Assembly (NCBI GenBank): GCA_965248815.1
Contig: CBDFKK010000007.1
Span: forward strand, 558,001-622,000
From: CBDFKK01 sp965248815
GTDB taxonomy: Bacteria; Pseudomonadota; Alphaproteobacteria; SMXP01
Length of the DNA stretch: 64,000 nucleotides
Direction of reading: 5' to 3'
Shown: piece after piece, positions 35,999 through 45,836 of the stretch
Layout: each line of letters starts with the position of its first letter
How positions within the stretch are numbered: position 1 is the first letter of the stretch
Notes under the pieces: model-generated
The model's database searches: none
Told to the model about the DNA's origin: nothing
Seen by the model: only the letters and a program-made list of their open reading frames with translations
Translations under genes and position numbers: made by a program

Positions 35999-37400
35999 AT
36001 GGAACGTTCTGAAATAAAACTTAACGACCTCGAGAAGGCGATCGATATGCTTATCGATCGATTTGGCGAGCGGGTTTCCACCAATCTCGAGGTTCGGGGC
36101 CAGCATGGCCGCGATGAGTCGTTTCATAAAGAAAAAGCTCCTGACGCGGTTTTTTTTTGCGTCTTCTACTGAACAAGTCAGCGAAGCCGTTAAAGTTTGT
36201 GCGCGCTTTGGTGTCCCAATCATACCTTTTGGAGCCGGAACATCTTTAGAGGGTCACGTTGCCGCTGAACAAGGAGGAATCTGTTTCGACTTGTCGGGTA
36301 TGGACGCGATTGTTTCGGTCAACCAAAGCGATTTGGATTGTGTTGTTGAGGCCGGCGTGACGCGGCAACGGCTCAACAGCTATTTACGTGATACGGGATT
36401 GTTCTTTCCCGTGGATCCGGGCGCAGAAGCCACGTTGGGTGGCATGTGCGCAACCGGTGCTTCGGGCACCAATTCGGTACGCTATGGCACAATCCGCGAA
36501 AACGTGTTGGGTTTGACATGTGTATTAGCAAACGGCGCCATTGTGCGAACTGGCGGCCGCGCGCGCAAATCGTCCGCCGGCTATGATTTAACCCGCCTCA
36601 TGTTGGGTTCCGAGGGAACGCTCGGGCTCGTCACCGAAATCAATCTCAGGCTATATGGGATTCCCGAGGCAATTTCCGTTGCGACATGTGCGTTTGAGAG
36701 CCTTGAAACTGCAGTCAATGTCGTCATTGCGACGATACAGCTGGGAATCCCCGTGGCAAGAATCGAACTTTTGGACGAGGTTCAAATAGGGGCGTGCAAC
36801 ACTTATTCAAAATTGTCGTTGCCGGAATTGCCGACGCTCTTTCTTGAGTTTCACGGAAGCAAGGCAGGTGTCGCAGAGCATGCTGAACAGTTTGGGGAGA
36901 TTGCTGGTGAGTACGGAGGTGCGCAGTTTCACTGGGCAACAAAAGAAGAAGAGAGAAAGAGGTTGTGGAAAGCACGACATGATGTGCTCTATGCGGCCCT
37001 GAGCCTAAAGTCCGGGGCCAAAGGTCTCATTACAGATGTATGTGTACCGATTTCCAATTTGGCGGCGTGCATTCTCGAAACCAAGAATGATATTGCAGAA
37101 TTGAATTTGTTGGCGCCCCTCGTAGGCCATGTCGGTGATGGTAATTTTCATTTGGTTATTCTTATTGATCCCGACGAGCTTTCTGAATTGGCCATTGCGG
37201 AAGAACTAAACGAAAGGTTAATCACGCGCGCGCTCGATATGGGTGGAACTTGTACAGGCGAACATGGAATTGGTTTGGGTAAAATTAGGCATCTGGAAAG
37301 GGAACATGGTTCGGCGCTTGGGGTCATGCGTGCGGTCAAGAATGCTCTCGATCCTCAGGGGCTTATGAATCCGGGCAAAGTGTTTCGTATCATCGCTTAG
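35999..37400 (+). pseudogene. FAD-linked oxidase (D-lactate/glycolate dehydrogenase type), frameshifted
   Basis: FAD-binding_4 oxidase of the D-lactate dehydrogenase/GlcD family. The true N terminus begins at ATG 35999 (MERSEIKLNDLEKAID) and reads RGQHGRDESFHKEKAPDAVFF, then a run of nine T residues (36150-36158) shifts the frame and a stop follows within five codons. With eight T residues the frame would run straight into ASSTEQVSEAVKVCARFGVPIIPFGAGTSLEGHV. The rest is complete: FAD loop PFGAGTSLEGH, LGGMCATGASGTNSVRYG, metal-site GHVGDGNFH and GEHGIGLGK. An ATG at 36063 opens the long frame but would give a wrong N terminus. The gene diverges from clc. Confidence 0.85.
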
Positions 37401-37561
37401 CGACGTCTCGCAGCCGTTGTCGATAGACCCGTCAACAATTGATTCACTATCTACAGTCGTCGATTGAAATTTTTCGGCACCTTCTTTTTTTGTTTGGGTA
37501 AAGCCTTCCTTAACGGCGCGACTTGATAATTGCTCGTCACCTGTTTCGGAAGAGCTCCTAC

Positions 37562-40525
37562 ATGCCCAAAAAGTCGACTAAACCGACCACGTCTTCTGCA
37601 AAAAAAGAGAACAAAGTTAGCAAGCCAACATCGGTCGAGCGTTTCGACCAATGGCGCCGCCGCGCAGGCCGGCTGCATGCTGATGCCGTCATGCGTATGA
37701 TGAACGATCCGATTGCGCGAATGGCTTTATATGGCGCATTTGCGCACACGGAATATTTGGCGCGCTGTTGTTTGACCCATCCTGATGCCGCCATTAAGGC
37801 ATTGACAGGTGAGTCCTCAAAGATCTTGTCGGAAGTCGCGAGAGATCTGCGCGCGCTCGATCGGGTGACGGGCCCGACGACGGCGCTATCACAAGGCATT
37901 AGGCCGCTCAAAGAACGAGCAATCGTTGCGATCGGACTTGCTGATCTCAGTCAAAATTGGACGTATGAACAAGTCGGAGCGAGCCTCAGTGATTTGGCCG
38001 AGCGAACACTTGATGCCGGCTTGAGTTGGCTCACCCGTCTGGCTTACCGCCATGGCGAGTTTACGTCGCCAGAAGAGTTGGCGCCGGTACCGCTTCCAGG
38101 TCTCTTCGTCTTGGGTGGCGGCGACTTGGCTGCCGACGAACCCTCTTATTGTGGCCCCTTAGAAATATTGGTGGCCTACGATCAAGACGTGCTGGCAAAA
38201 TCGAAAGTCGGCGCCACCGAAAGAGTGTTTGGACGAATTGCCGGAGAGCTTGGAGATGCGTTTAGGACATTGAACAAAGAAGGTTCAATTTTTGAGGTCA
38301 TTCACATCGGTCAATCTTGGCCGAGCCATGAAGCGCGTACTGGCCAAGGTGGGTTGGTTCTTTCAGTTGAAGAAATTTATGAAGACCTGAAAGAGGGGGC
38401 CTCTCCTGCTCAACGTGCGTGGATCGCCGGCGCCCGTGTCGTTGCCGGGGATCGTAAAGCCGGTGGTGACATACTCGAAAAGATGTCGAGTAAGATTTGG
38501 AAAAAAGGATTCACAGCCGACGAGATCGGCGAAGTTGTCAAATTAGACAAGCGAGGTACTAAAGGCAATGACAAGGTAGGCCCGCGTTCCGATCTCGACG
38601 CTCATGCAAGATTGGTTCAAACTTGCCGCTTGGCTCTCGGCCAAAACCATGCTGACTTCCGACAGGGTCATGCTCGATCCGTATTTTCAGCGGCAGGAAA
38701 AATTGGCGCACTTGATAAATTAACGACAGAACGACTTGGATCCAATCACGATTTTTATTCCGTTGCGCGCAATCGATTGCACCTCATTCGGGGTCACGCA
38801 AGCTCAGTGCAACCAATCAAAGATGAAGCGAACGCACGTGCCGCGCTTTGTGGATATTCAGAAGCACCGCTCTTTGAAGCTGTATTGCAAGGTACCGTCT
38901 CGGAGGCAGAGCAACACTGGCTGAACATTGTTGCTGAGCCTGCAGAACTCGGCTTCGACATCTTGGGCAATGCCGCTGCAAGCGACAACCGCGAGGATGG
39001 CGAGGCGAAAGACGTCGGCAAGCTCGAAGATATCGGTTTTTCTGACGGTCAAGGTATCGCGTCAATTGTCGATAATTGGGTGCATGGCGTCGTTGAACGC
39101 ACGGCATCAGAGCCTCGCCAGCGCCTTTCACAAATGGCGCCCGGCTTGCTGACCGAGTTTGCTGGCACACAGAATCCTGACTTGGCCATTGTCGCATTCG
39201 ATCTATTTTTGTCATTGCTTCCATCGGAGGAACATCCATTCGACCGTCTTCGCGAGGACAACAGGTTGTCTGAAACTGTGGTTGATTTTTTTGGCAACAC
39301 GCCGCGCTTTGCGCGCGTTCTCATCAAGAATGCTGAGCTTGCCAAAGACGTATTTAATTCAGAAGCCGAGATCACGCAATCGCCCGAAGAATGGCTCGAA
39401 AAGTTTCCGCCGCCGCGGCGTCATGGTAAAGACGAACAAGTTCTGGGCGCATTGTCGGAGTGGCTTTGGGAATGCCGAGCGCGCTTGTGTCTCTCGTGGT
39501 TGCGTGGTGATTTGGATCTGAACGCTACGGGCAGTATTCTTTGCGGCCTGACTGAGGCGGCGGTCAATATTGTCTATGAAATTTGCATGGATGAATTGGT
39601 GGCGGCTGACAAGACAGTTGGTCGTGGTCTGTCAGTGATCGCAATGGGAGAGTTTGGCGATGGCTATCTCTCGTCAAGTTCGCCCCTTGATCTAGCATTC
39701 GTTTACGACCCCGATAGCGGTGATGGAGCGTCGTCGGACGGCGTGCGGCTCTATACTGATGCGGCCACTCGCATTACCGAATATCTAACAGAATTGCGTC
39801 CAGTCGGCGGCGTCGGCGACTTGCCTCTTTTCGAAATCGATACAAGATGCCGGCCGGGTGGAACGTCGGGCGAGATCGCATCTTCGCTCGGTGTCTATCA
39901 AACCTATTATGTTGGCGAGGCGGACGCGCGCGAGCAACTGGGCCTTGCGCGAGCCCGCGTTATCAACGGGCCAAACTCACTCAAGGCACGCATCGAAGAC
40001 ATGATTGCCGAGTTGCTGACCCGACCGCGCCACGGCGACCAGATCTACAAGGATGCCGACAAGGCGCGCGAGCGGGACATGCGCCTAAATCGCACTGATA
40101 CCATTTGGGACGTCAAAAATATTCGCGGCGGCCAGGTCGATCTGGACATGGTCGTCCAATGTTTGCAAATGCGCCATGGAGCGGAACATCCTTACGTCCT
40201 GACAACAGATGCGCATGAGGCGTTGGCAGCTCTAACCCGCGCAGGGTGCCTCGACCCAGGCGCAGCACAGGAACTTGGCGAATCCCTCTCACACTGGGAG
40301 CGGCTTCAAGCGGTGAAGGCTTTCACTGGCGTTGCCGACCCCGCTACCGACCGTCCCAACACGCGATTGGCCAAAGTTTTGGCGCGCGCTGTCGGTGTCT
40401 CCGACTTTACCTCCATCGAGCTTCTGATCCGCGGGCATGCGGAACGGACCTTGGCTCATTACAATCACTTTGTTTTAGGCTATGCGCCCGAAATGGCGTC
40501 GCGCCGTGCCGCGGCTGGCCAATAG
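37562..40525 (+). CDS. GlnE-like protein with both active sites altered
   Basis: A 987-residue protein with the full layout of the glutamine synthetase adenylyltransferase/adenylyl-removing enzyme: an N-terminal nucleotidyltransferase-like domain (LFVLGGGDLAADEPSYCGPLEILVAYD near residue 188-215), helical linker, a second one (LSVIAMGEFGDGYLSSSSPLDLAFVYD near 685-712), and the C-terminal regulatory part with FEIDTRCRPGGTSGEIASSL, LARARVI and GGQVDLDMVVQCLQMRHG. In real GlnE both domains carry GSDxD; here these read CGPLE and SSPLD, so the first aspartate is Pro in both and the second is lost in one. Catalysis is unlikely. It may be a regulator or relic. ATG 37562 chosen from the GGAAG before it. 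Confidence 0.82.
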   Translation: MPKKSTKPTTSSAKKENKVSKPTSVERFDQWRRRAGRLHADAVMRMMNDPIARMALYGAFAHTEYLARCCLTHPDAAIKALTGESSKILSEVARDLRALDRVTGPTTALSQGIRPLKERAIVAIGLADLSQNWTYEQVGASLSDLAERTLDAGLSWLTRLAYRHGEFTSPEELAPVPLPGLFVLGGGDLAADEPSYCGPLEILVAYDQDVLAKSKVGATERVFGRIAGELGDAFRTLNKEGSIFEVIHIGQSWPSHEARTGQGGLVLSVEEIYEDLKEGASPAQRAWIAGARVVAGDRKAGGDILEKMSSKIWKKGFTADEIGEVVKLDKRGTKGNDKVGPRSDLDAHARLVQTCRLALGQNHADFRQGHARSVFSAAGKIGALDKLTTERLGSNHDFYSVARNRLHLIRGHASSVQPIKDEANARAALCGYSEAPLFEAVLQGTVSEAEQHWLNIVAEPAELGFDILGNAAASDNREDGEAKDVGKLEDIGFSDGQGIASIVDNWVHGVVERTASEPRQRLSQMAPGLLTEFAGTQNPDLAIVAFDLFLSLLPSEEHPFDRLREDNRLSETVVDFFGNTPRFARVLIKNAELAKDVFNSEAEITQSPEEWLEKFPPPRRHGKDEQVLGALSEWLWECRARLCLSWLRGDLDLNATGSILCGLTEAAVNIVYEICMDELVAADKTVGRGLSVIAMGEFGDGYLSSSSPLDLAFVYDPDSGDGASSDGVRLYTDAATRITEYLTELRPVGGVGDLPLFEIDTRCRPGGTSGEIASSLGVYQTYYVGEADAREQLGLARARVINGPNSLKARIEDMIAELLTRPRHGDQIYKDADKARERDMRLNRTDTIWDVKNIRGGQVDLDMVVQCLQMRHGAEHPYVLTTDAHEALAALTRAGCLDPGAAQELGESLSHWERLQAVKAFTGVADPATDRPNTRLAKVLARAVGVSDFTSIELLIRGHAERTLAHYNHFVLGYAPEMASRRAAAGQ

Positions 40526-40551
40526 GATCTCTCCTATCGTCTAATCGGAGC

Positions 40552-41757
40552 TCAGGTGTGCTTGTGCGCACCGGCTTCGGTTTCATCCAGGAAATCAAGA
40601 ATGGCCTGCCGATTGCCGTCGAGCTCCGGCGCCGCGCCGCGCCGTTCGGGATCGTCAAATTCGTCAAATTTGATCGGATTGCCCGCTACCGTGATCTCCC
40701 CAACATCGAGGTCGTGTGCCGACACAACCATATTACGGGCGTTGATTTGAGGATCGTTGAGCACTTGCTCAATATTGTTTATGGGCCCGCAGGGCACGCC
40801 GGCCGCCTCTAAGGTATCGATCCAATAGACCGTTGGCTTGGTCAATAGGATCGATTCCAGATCTGACTTTAGCGGGGTTGCATTTTGGCACCTCAGATCG
40901 TTGGTCAAATAGCGCTCCTCGGTCGCTAAGCTGGCCGCGCCGATTGCCGATGCAAGTTTTTCGAACAGCGCATCGTTTCCTGCAGCAACGATTAAGTAGC
41001 TGTCTTCTGTTTCATAGGCTTCGAACGGGGCGATGGATGGATGCCGGGCGCCGAGAGGACCGGGAACCGTTCCTGTTGCGACATAACGTGCGATGGCGTT
41101 TTCCAACAAAGCCACTTGGCAATCGAGCATCGCGACATCGACCTTTTGTCCGCGAGAGGATTGTTGTCTGTGAAAAAGCGCTGAACAGATTCCGACCGTC
41201 GTAAAGAGACCCGCAGCCAAGTCTCCGATCGAAGTTCCAACGCGGACCGGACGACCGCCCGCATCGCCCGTGAGGCTCATGATGCCGCCCATGGCTTGCA
41301 CGACAAGATCATAGGCCGGCTTGGCGGCGTAAGGACCAGTATGGCCAAATCCGCTTGCGGCGGCATAAATTAGCGACGGATGTTTCTTTTTTAGTTGGTC
41401 CCAACCAAAGCCCAATTTTTCCATGGTCCCAGCGCGAAAATTCTCAACCAGCACATCCGAACGCTTTAAGAGACGTTCAAAGATTTTTCTGTCTTGCTTG
41501 ACTTTCAGATTGAGGGCAATGGATTGCTTGCCACGATTGAGAGACATGAAATAGGCGGACTTGCCTTTAACAAACGGACCTATTTTCCGGGAATCATCGC
41601 CGATTTTCGGCAGTTCAACTTTTATGACACGTGCACCTAGATCGCTCAAAATCATTGTGCAGTAAGGGCCAGCGAGCACGCGCGTCAAATCAAGAACGAG
41701 GATGCCTTTCAAGGGCCCCGAAGCTGAGACGTCTTCGTCAGACGACGATTTATCCAT
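40552..41757 (-). CDS. Family III CoA-transferase (CaiB/BaiF/Frc)
   Basis: Transfers CoA between organic acids via an aspartyl intermediate. The N terminus reads LKGILVLDLTRVLAGPYCTMILSDLGARVIKVE, followed by LNRGKQSIALNLK and VLVENFRAGTMEKLGFGW. The expected catalytic Asp is in PAYDLVVQAMGGIMSLTG. Product of 401 residues from ATG 41757; a longer frame from 41826 overlaps the upstream small gene and is less likely. Substrates cannot be told from the sequence. The small DUF4169-like gene ends four bases upstream, implying an operon. Confidence 0.88.
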   Translation of the reverse strand: MDKSSSDEDVSASGPLKGILVLDLTRVLAGPYCTMILSDLGARVIKVELPKIGDDSRKIGPFVKGKSAYFMSLNRGKQSIALNLKVKQDRKIFERLLKRSDVLVENFRAGTMEKLGFGWDQLKKKHPSLIYAAASGFGHTGPYAAKPAYDLVVQAMGGIMSLTGDAGGRPVRVGTSIGDLAAGLFTTVGICSALFHRQQSSRGQKVDVAMLDCQVALLENAIARYVATGTVPGPLGARHPSIAPFEAYETEDSYLIVAAGNDALFEKLASAIGAASLATEERYLTNDLRCQNATPLKSDLESILLTKPTVYWIDTLEAAGVPCGPINNIEQVLNDPQINARNMVVSAHDLDVGEITVAGNPIKFDEFDDPERRGAAPELDGNRQAILDFLDETEAGAHKHT

Positions 41758-41761
41758 TGAA

Positions 41762-41986
41762 TTAGACCGTCTCAGGCCCGCCGTCTTTGGGACCATCTCT
41801 CGGTTGTGGCAGGGAAAGTACGCCAACGGTCGAGCTCTTGCTCTGGTCTTCTAACTGCCGGACCTGTTCCTCGTGAGGATCGTGCGCATTTGGCTCGATT
41901 TTTGCGGGAAAGACGGCGGGAGCCGACTGTCTAAGTTCGCGCTTGCGCTCTCGACGGTACCTATTGAGGTTAATGACTTCGCCCAT
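41762..41986 (-). CDS. DUF4169-like small protein, possibly frameshifted
   Basis: A 74-residue frame that starts MGEVINLNRYRRERKRELR, the N-terminal pattern of DUF4169 (V-NL-R-R-K). The family hallmark NRAK(F/x)GRT is absent from this frame but a close match, KNRAKCARSS, occurs in a different frame at about 41876-41905 of the same strand, so compensating frameshifts may have happened. In other alphaproteobacteria such genes lie beside fumC and the ribbon-helix-helix gene; here it is about 4 kb away, upstream of the CoA-transferase. Function unknown. Confidence 0.55.
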   Translation of the reverse strand: MGEVINLNRYRRERKRELRQSAPAVFPAKIEPNAHDPHEEQVRQLEDQSKSSTVGVLSLPQPRDGPKDGGPETV

Positions 41987-42143
41987 ATGCCTATCAACCC
42001 TATTTCAACGTGGTACGGATGGCTCCCAACCCACCATATATCCTCCACTCCAAAAGCTTTTTCTTATTATAATGAGCTGTTGCCCCATGAACATGCGAGC
42101 CCAAAACAGCATGCGATGTCGAGTATAGAGTAACAGGTGATTC

Positions 42144-45100
42144 TTGGATCGAGCCATCGCCATATTCGTTTTCTTTTTAGTCTTTGGTGTCGGGGCTGTA
42201 CTCGTTACACCGAGTTTTGTTGATTGGAATCAGTATCGCGACGAGATTGAAAGCTATGCCGAATATCTGACCGGTCGTGACGTCACGATCGACGGTGATA
42301 TTGAATTTGTATTGCTACCCTATCCGGCTCTCACGATGGCAAATTTTGCCGTTGCAAATCTTGATGAAGCTTCCGATAGCAAAATGATTAGCCTCCAGAG
42401 GCTTGAACTAAGAGCCGCGCTTCGGCCTCTGATCATGGGTGATATTCAGATTACGGACCTTCGGATGGTCAAGCCTCAAATTGCTCTAGAGGTTTTGGCC
42501 GGCAATACAACGAATTGGCGCCTTGATCCAAGTGATGAAGCCGAGGCTCCTGTTCGTCGGGAATGGCCCTGGTGGCTTTCGGCCATGGTCAACGCGCTTA
42601 GATTTGATGTCGTCACCATCGAAGACGGAACCTTGACCTATTCCGATCCTAGCAGGGGCATGCGGGAGTTGGTCGGCGGTCTCAACGGAACGTTTTCCGC
42701 AGAGACCATCAACGGACCGTTCCGCGCAGACGGAACCGCCATTCTCCGCGGTGTCGAATTGCAATTTGATTGGTTGATAGGAGATACGTCGGTCTTGCGA
42801 GCGGTGCCGGCGCGGGTCAATGCAACTTTTGCATCGAGTAAGGCGGCTATCGGTTTCAAGGGGTTTTTGGAGGAAGCATCGTTATTTGGCACCATTAGCG
42901 GTGATTTGACGTTTTCGGTGCCCGATGCCGGGCAGGGTCTCAATGAACTGTTCACCCTCATTCGGGGTGGCCCGGTAGCGGCGCCAAAAGGCGCGGCCGC
43001 GCAGGTGCTCGCGCAAGACCTGACCATGGAAACAAAGTTAAAGATTTCGGGGCCAGATGTCAGCGCGCAAGACCTGGTCGTGGGTCTTGGCGGGATGCGT
43101 GCAAAGGGCACAATCGGTATTCAACTGGGAAGGGTGCCCAAATTCCAAGCCGTCTTGAGTGCCCGCAGCATAAATTTGGACGCCCTGCTGGAAGAAAAGC
43201 CAGAACAACAGCGTGTTGTCAATCTTGATAAGGCCGCGCAATCGATTGAATCCGAATTGGAAGGATTCATATTGCCGACAAATTTGGTGGGAACCATCAA
43301 TTTGCAGGTCGACGGCATTATATACCGTGCCGGTGTCATTCAAGACTTTGCAATTGAGGGAATTGCCAAGGACGGAAAGATCGAAGTGCGTCAGGCGACC
43401 GGCCGTCTTCCAGGTAAGGCCTCCTTAACCGGCAGCGGGACCTGGTCCCCGGCAAAGGGAGGGACAGATTTCACCGGTAACATTGCCGCAGAAGTAGACA
43501 ATCCGAGAGCCATGTTGAATTGGCTCGGCTATGACGTGGCGAATGTCGACTCGAATTTTCTCTCGCAAATGCAAGTCACTAGTGAGGTCGAGAGTTCACC
43601 AGATGATTTTCGACTACAAAACGCCGTCATGACATTGGACGGCGAAACGCTAAAGGGCGACTACGCCTTCACCGTTGGCACACCCGACCAATATGATTTG
43701 AGTCTTTCTGCTCCAACCCTCGACATGGATGCATACGTTTCTCTTATGCCAGCCAATGGGCCATGGGCAGCGTGGCGGTCACCGCCTTGGCAAGACGATG
43801 ACGCAGAGGCTGACGAATATAATACCAGCGTCGTTCTGAAAGCTGCCCAACTGTCCTGGAACGGGCGTGGTTTCACTGATGTGGACGTTGATGTTTCTCG
43901 TATTGATGGGCGATTAGTGATTAATCGATTTATGGTTGGCGACACGGACGGTGTCAAAATTAACCTGACCGGTGAATTCACCAGTTTTTTCCCACAGCCA
44001 AACTTTTTGCTTTCTGGCAATTTGGAAAGTGACTCCCTTAAATCATTGTTGGAATTGTTCGAGCTTGACGTTGCGGCCGCTTACGCGTCCGGCAACCGCT
44101 CAGTTGTAAGCATTGAGGGTGCGCTGACGCCAAACGATGGTCAGGTTGAGATCAATGCTGGAGTTCGTGGTTCAAACGGAGGTTCTGTTGCCCTCGACGG
44201 CGTTCTCCGGAAGGGCGCCGAGAATTACGAGCTCGTCGTTAACAGCAACGCGTCCGACGGCAGTCGTATTGCCATTTCCGGCATAACGAAAACGGCTGAG
44301 TCTATTTCCGACTTTTCAGCGAAAGGGCGCGTGGCGGCAGATGATTTGGCGGAATTAGCGCAAGCCTACGGTTTCCAAATCGAAACCAAAAGTGAAGCGC
44401 CGGTTGATTTGACGGCACAAATCGATGTTGCCGAGGACCGCTTTCAACTCACCGGACTTAAAGGCTTCGTTGGTGACGCGACCATCGATGCTCAGGGGGT
44501 CGCAGAACTTCTAGATGACAAGACCAAATTCGAAGGGCACGTGCAGCTCGCAAACCTCGATTTTGACATGTTCAAACAGGGACGCACTACGATTCTATTG
44601 TCGACAGACGTCCAGAGCGAAGAAGACCTCATGACTCTCGAGGAGCAGATATTCGGATCCGAACAGTTCGACGAAAATGCAAGCTACGAGTGGATCGAAA
44701 GGCTTGAGGGAACACTCGCCATTTCCGTGGAGAATATTTCGCGAGGCAAAATTGATTTCAAGTCCGCAAACGGCACGCTGAATGCGAATTCAGGCGTGTT
44801 TGTGATGCCGGATCTAACGGCAGAAGTGTTCGGAGGCACTTTAGCTGGCCAAGTCAGCTATTCTGCCGGAGAACTGCTGCCTGAACTCGAGGCGAATTTA
44901 ACCGCCAAAAATGCGCAGCTGGCGCCCATGCTTGCGGCCATACTCGGAATTGATTCGGCAATCTCGCCACTCGACGGTGTTGCAGATCTGGCCATACAAG
45001 TCAGCGCTTTAGGGCGGCGATCTGCACCATACTTATCTTCAATGAATGGTGCGCTCACAATTGCCGCAGCCGACGGACACCTCAATGGTTTCGATGTCGT

Positions 45101-45587
45101 CGCCTTTCGCGATCGTCTCAATCAATCAACAAGCTTGGATGATTATGGACGAGCCGTGCGAGAAACGATGACCTCAGGTACGACGGCATTTGAAAGCCTT
45201 TATGGCGAATTGACCATTAATGAGGGAAAGCTCATAGCGGTATCGAAAGAGGAGCCATTCTTAGCAATCTTCTCGCCCACCAGAATTACCGACGAAATGG
45301 GTGTGGGGACATTGACAGTTCTCGGTGAGATGGATTTAACAGTCGGTATCATGAATGGCGAGGGAATCGTCGCTCTGGAGAGTGAAGACGAAGCGCCTCC
45401 TTTAAAGATTAGGCTCACCGGTCCTTTTAAAGAACCGAGCCGCCAAATTGAATCGGCCGCTTTGGGAGCCTTTTATGTCGACGACTTTGCAGCACGCTCT
45501 AACAGTGCAGAAAAGACCGAGGCCGACCGTCAGATCGACGTCTTTCGTGCTGCAATCGAGCGGCTAGACGTCCAAAGTCAAGACTGA
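42144..45587 (+). CDS. AsmA family envelope protein
   Basis: Very large (1147 residues) AsmA-like protein, a group now linked to lipid transport and outer-membrane homeostasis in the periplasm. A single N-terminal anchor spans about residues 4-22 (AIFVFFLVFGVGAVLV), followed by the AsmA N-domain (DWNQYRDEIESYAEYLTGRDVTIDGDIEF) and a long beta-rich body; the AsmA_2 C-terminal domain (GEMDLTVGIMNGEG, IRLTGPFKEPSRQ) closes it. Start TTG 42144 is preceded by AGGTGA at 42135-42140; no ATG fits better. It ends convergent with, and 10 bases inside, the ribbon-helix-helix gene. Confidence 0.9.
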   Translation: MDRAIAIFVFFLVFGVGAVLVTPSFVDWNQYRDEIESYAEYLTGRDVTIDGDIEFVLLPYPALTMANFAVANLDEASDSKMISLQRLELRAALRPLIMGDIQITDLRMVKPQIALEVLAGNTTNWRLDPSDEAEAPVRREWPWWLSAMVNALRFDVVTIEDGTLTYSDPSRGMRELVGGLNGTFSAETINGPFRADGTAILRGVELQFDWLIGDTSVLRAVPARVNATFASSKAAIGFKGFLEEASLFGTISGDLTFSVPDAGQGLNELFTLIRGGPVAAPKGAAAQVLAQDLTMETKLKISGPDVSAQDLVVGLGGMRAKGTIGIQLGRVPKFQAVLSARSINLDALLEEKPEQQRVVNLDKAAQSIESELEGFILPTNLVGTINLQVDGIIYRAGVIQDFAIEGIAKDGKIEVRQATGRLPGKASLTGSGTWSPAKGGTDFTGNIAAEVDNPRAMLNWLGYDVANVDSNFLSQMQVTSEVESSPDDFRLQNAVMTLDGETLKGDYAFTVGTPDQYDLSLSAPTLDMDAYVSLMPANGPWAAWRSPPWQDDDAEADEYNTSVVLKAAQLSWNGRGFTDVDVDVSRIDGRLVINRFMVGDTDGVKINLTGEFTSFFPQPNFLLSGNLESDSLKSLLELFELDVAAAYASGNRSVVSIEGALTPNDGQVEINAGVRGSNGGSVALDGVLRKGAENYELVVNSNASDGSRIAISGITKTAESISDFSAKGRVAADDLAELAQAYGFQIETKSEAPVDLTAQIDVAEDRFQLTGLKGFVGDATIDAQGVAELLDDKTKFEGHVQLANLDFDMFKQGRTTILLSTDVQSEEDLMTLEEQIFGSEQFDENASYEWIERLEGTLAISVENISRGKIDFKSANGTLNANSGVFVMPDLTAEVFGGTLAGQVSYSAGELLPELEANLTAKNAQLAPMLAAILGIDSAISPLDGVADLAIQVSALGRRSAPYLSSMNGALTIAAADGHLNGFDVVAFRDRLNQSTSLDDYGRAVRETMTSGTTAFESLYGELTINEGKLIAVSKEEPFLAIFSPTRITDEMGVGTLTVLGEMDLTVGIMNGEGIVALESEDEAPPLKIRLTGPFKEPSRQIESAALGAFYVDDFAARSNSAEKTEADRQIDVFRAAIERLDVQSQD

Positions 45588-45811
45588 GACTCGCTCTTAT
45601 AGTATTCCAGAACAAATAAGCGGACTGCACTTGAAAGCCCGTTAGGCGGTGTCGACAGCAGTCGATTCTTGTCAATATACCCCACCAAGTCATTGAGCGA
45701 CACGCTCCGTTCAATCGCAATGTCTCTCAGGGCCTCCAGGAAGGGTTGCTCGAGTGAGATGCTCGTGCGATGGCCTGCAACCGTAACAGAAGTCTTAATT
45801 TGCCCCGTCAT
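45578..45811 (-). CDS. Ribbon-helix-helix protein (RHH_4)
   Basis: Short DNA-binding-type protein of 77 residues: a beta strand (KTSVTVAGHRTSISL) then two helices (EQPFLEALRDIAIERSVSLNDLVGYID), matching the RHH_4 family found beside fumC and sspB in alphaproteobacteria. It starts 25 bases downstream of fumC on the same strand, suggesting a fumC-RHH operon. The regulated target is not known. Confidence 0.85.
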   Translation of the reverse strand: MTGQIKTSVTVAGHRTSISLEQPFLEALRDIAIERSVSLNDLVGYIDKNRLLSTPPNGLSSAVRLFVLEYYKSESQS

Positions 45812-45836
45812 CTTTCAAAATAATTGGATCGCAAGA

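Noticed and set aside
36063..36158. ATG 36063 as the start of an intact FAD oxidase
   Set aside because: Residues before SSTEQV do not match the family in this frame, while the frame from 35999 does; the T-run frameshift explains both.
40508..40540. Terminator ATAGGA/TCCTAT between the GlnE-like gene and the CoA-transferase
   Set aside because: The stem is only six pairs, AT-rich and without a T-run, too weak to call.
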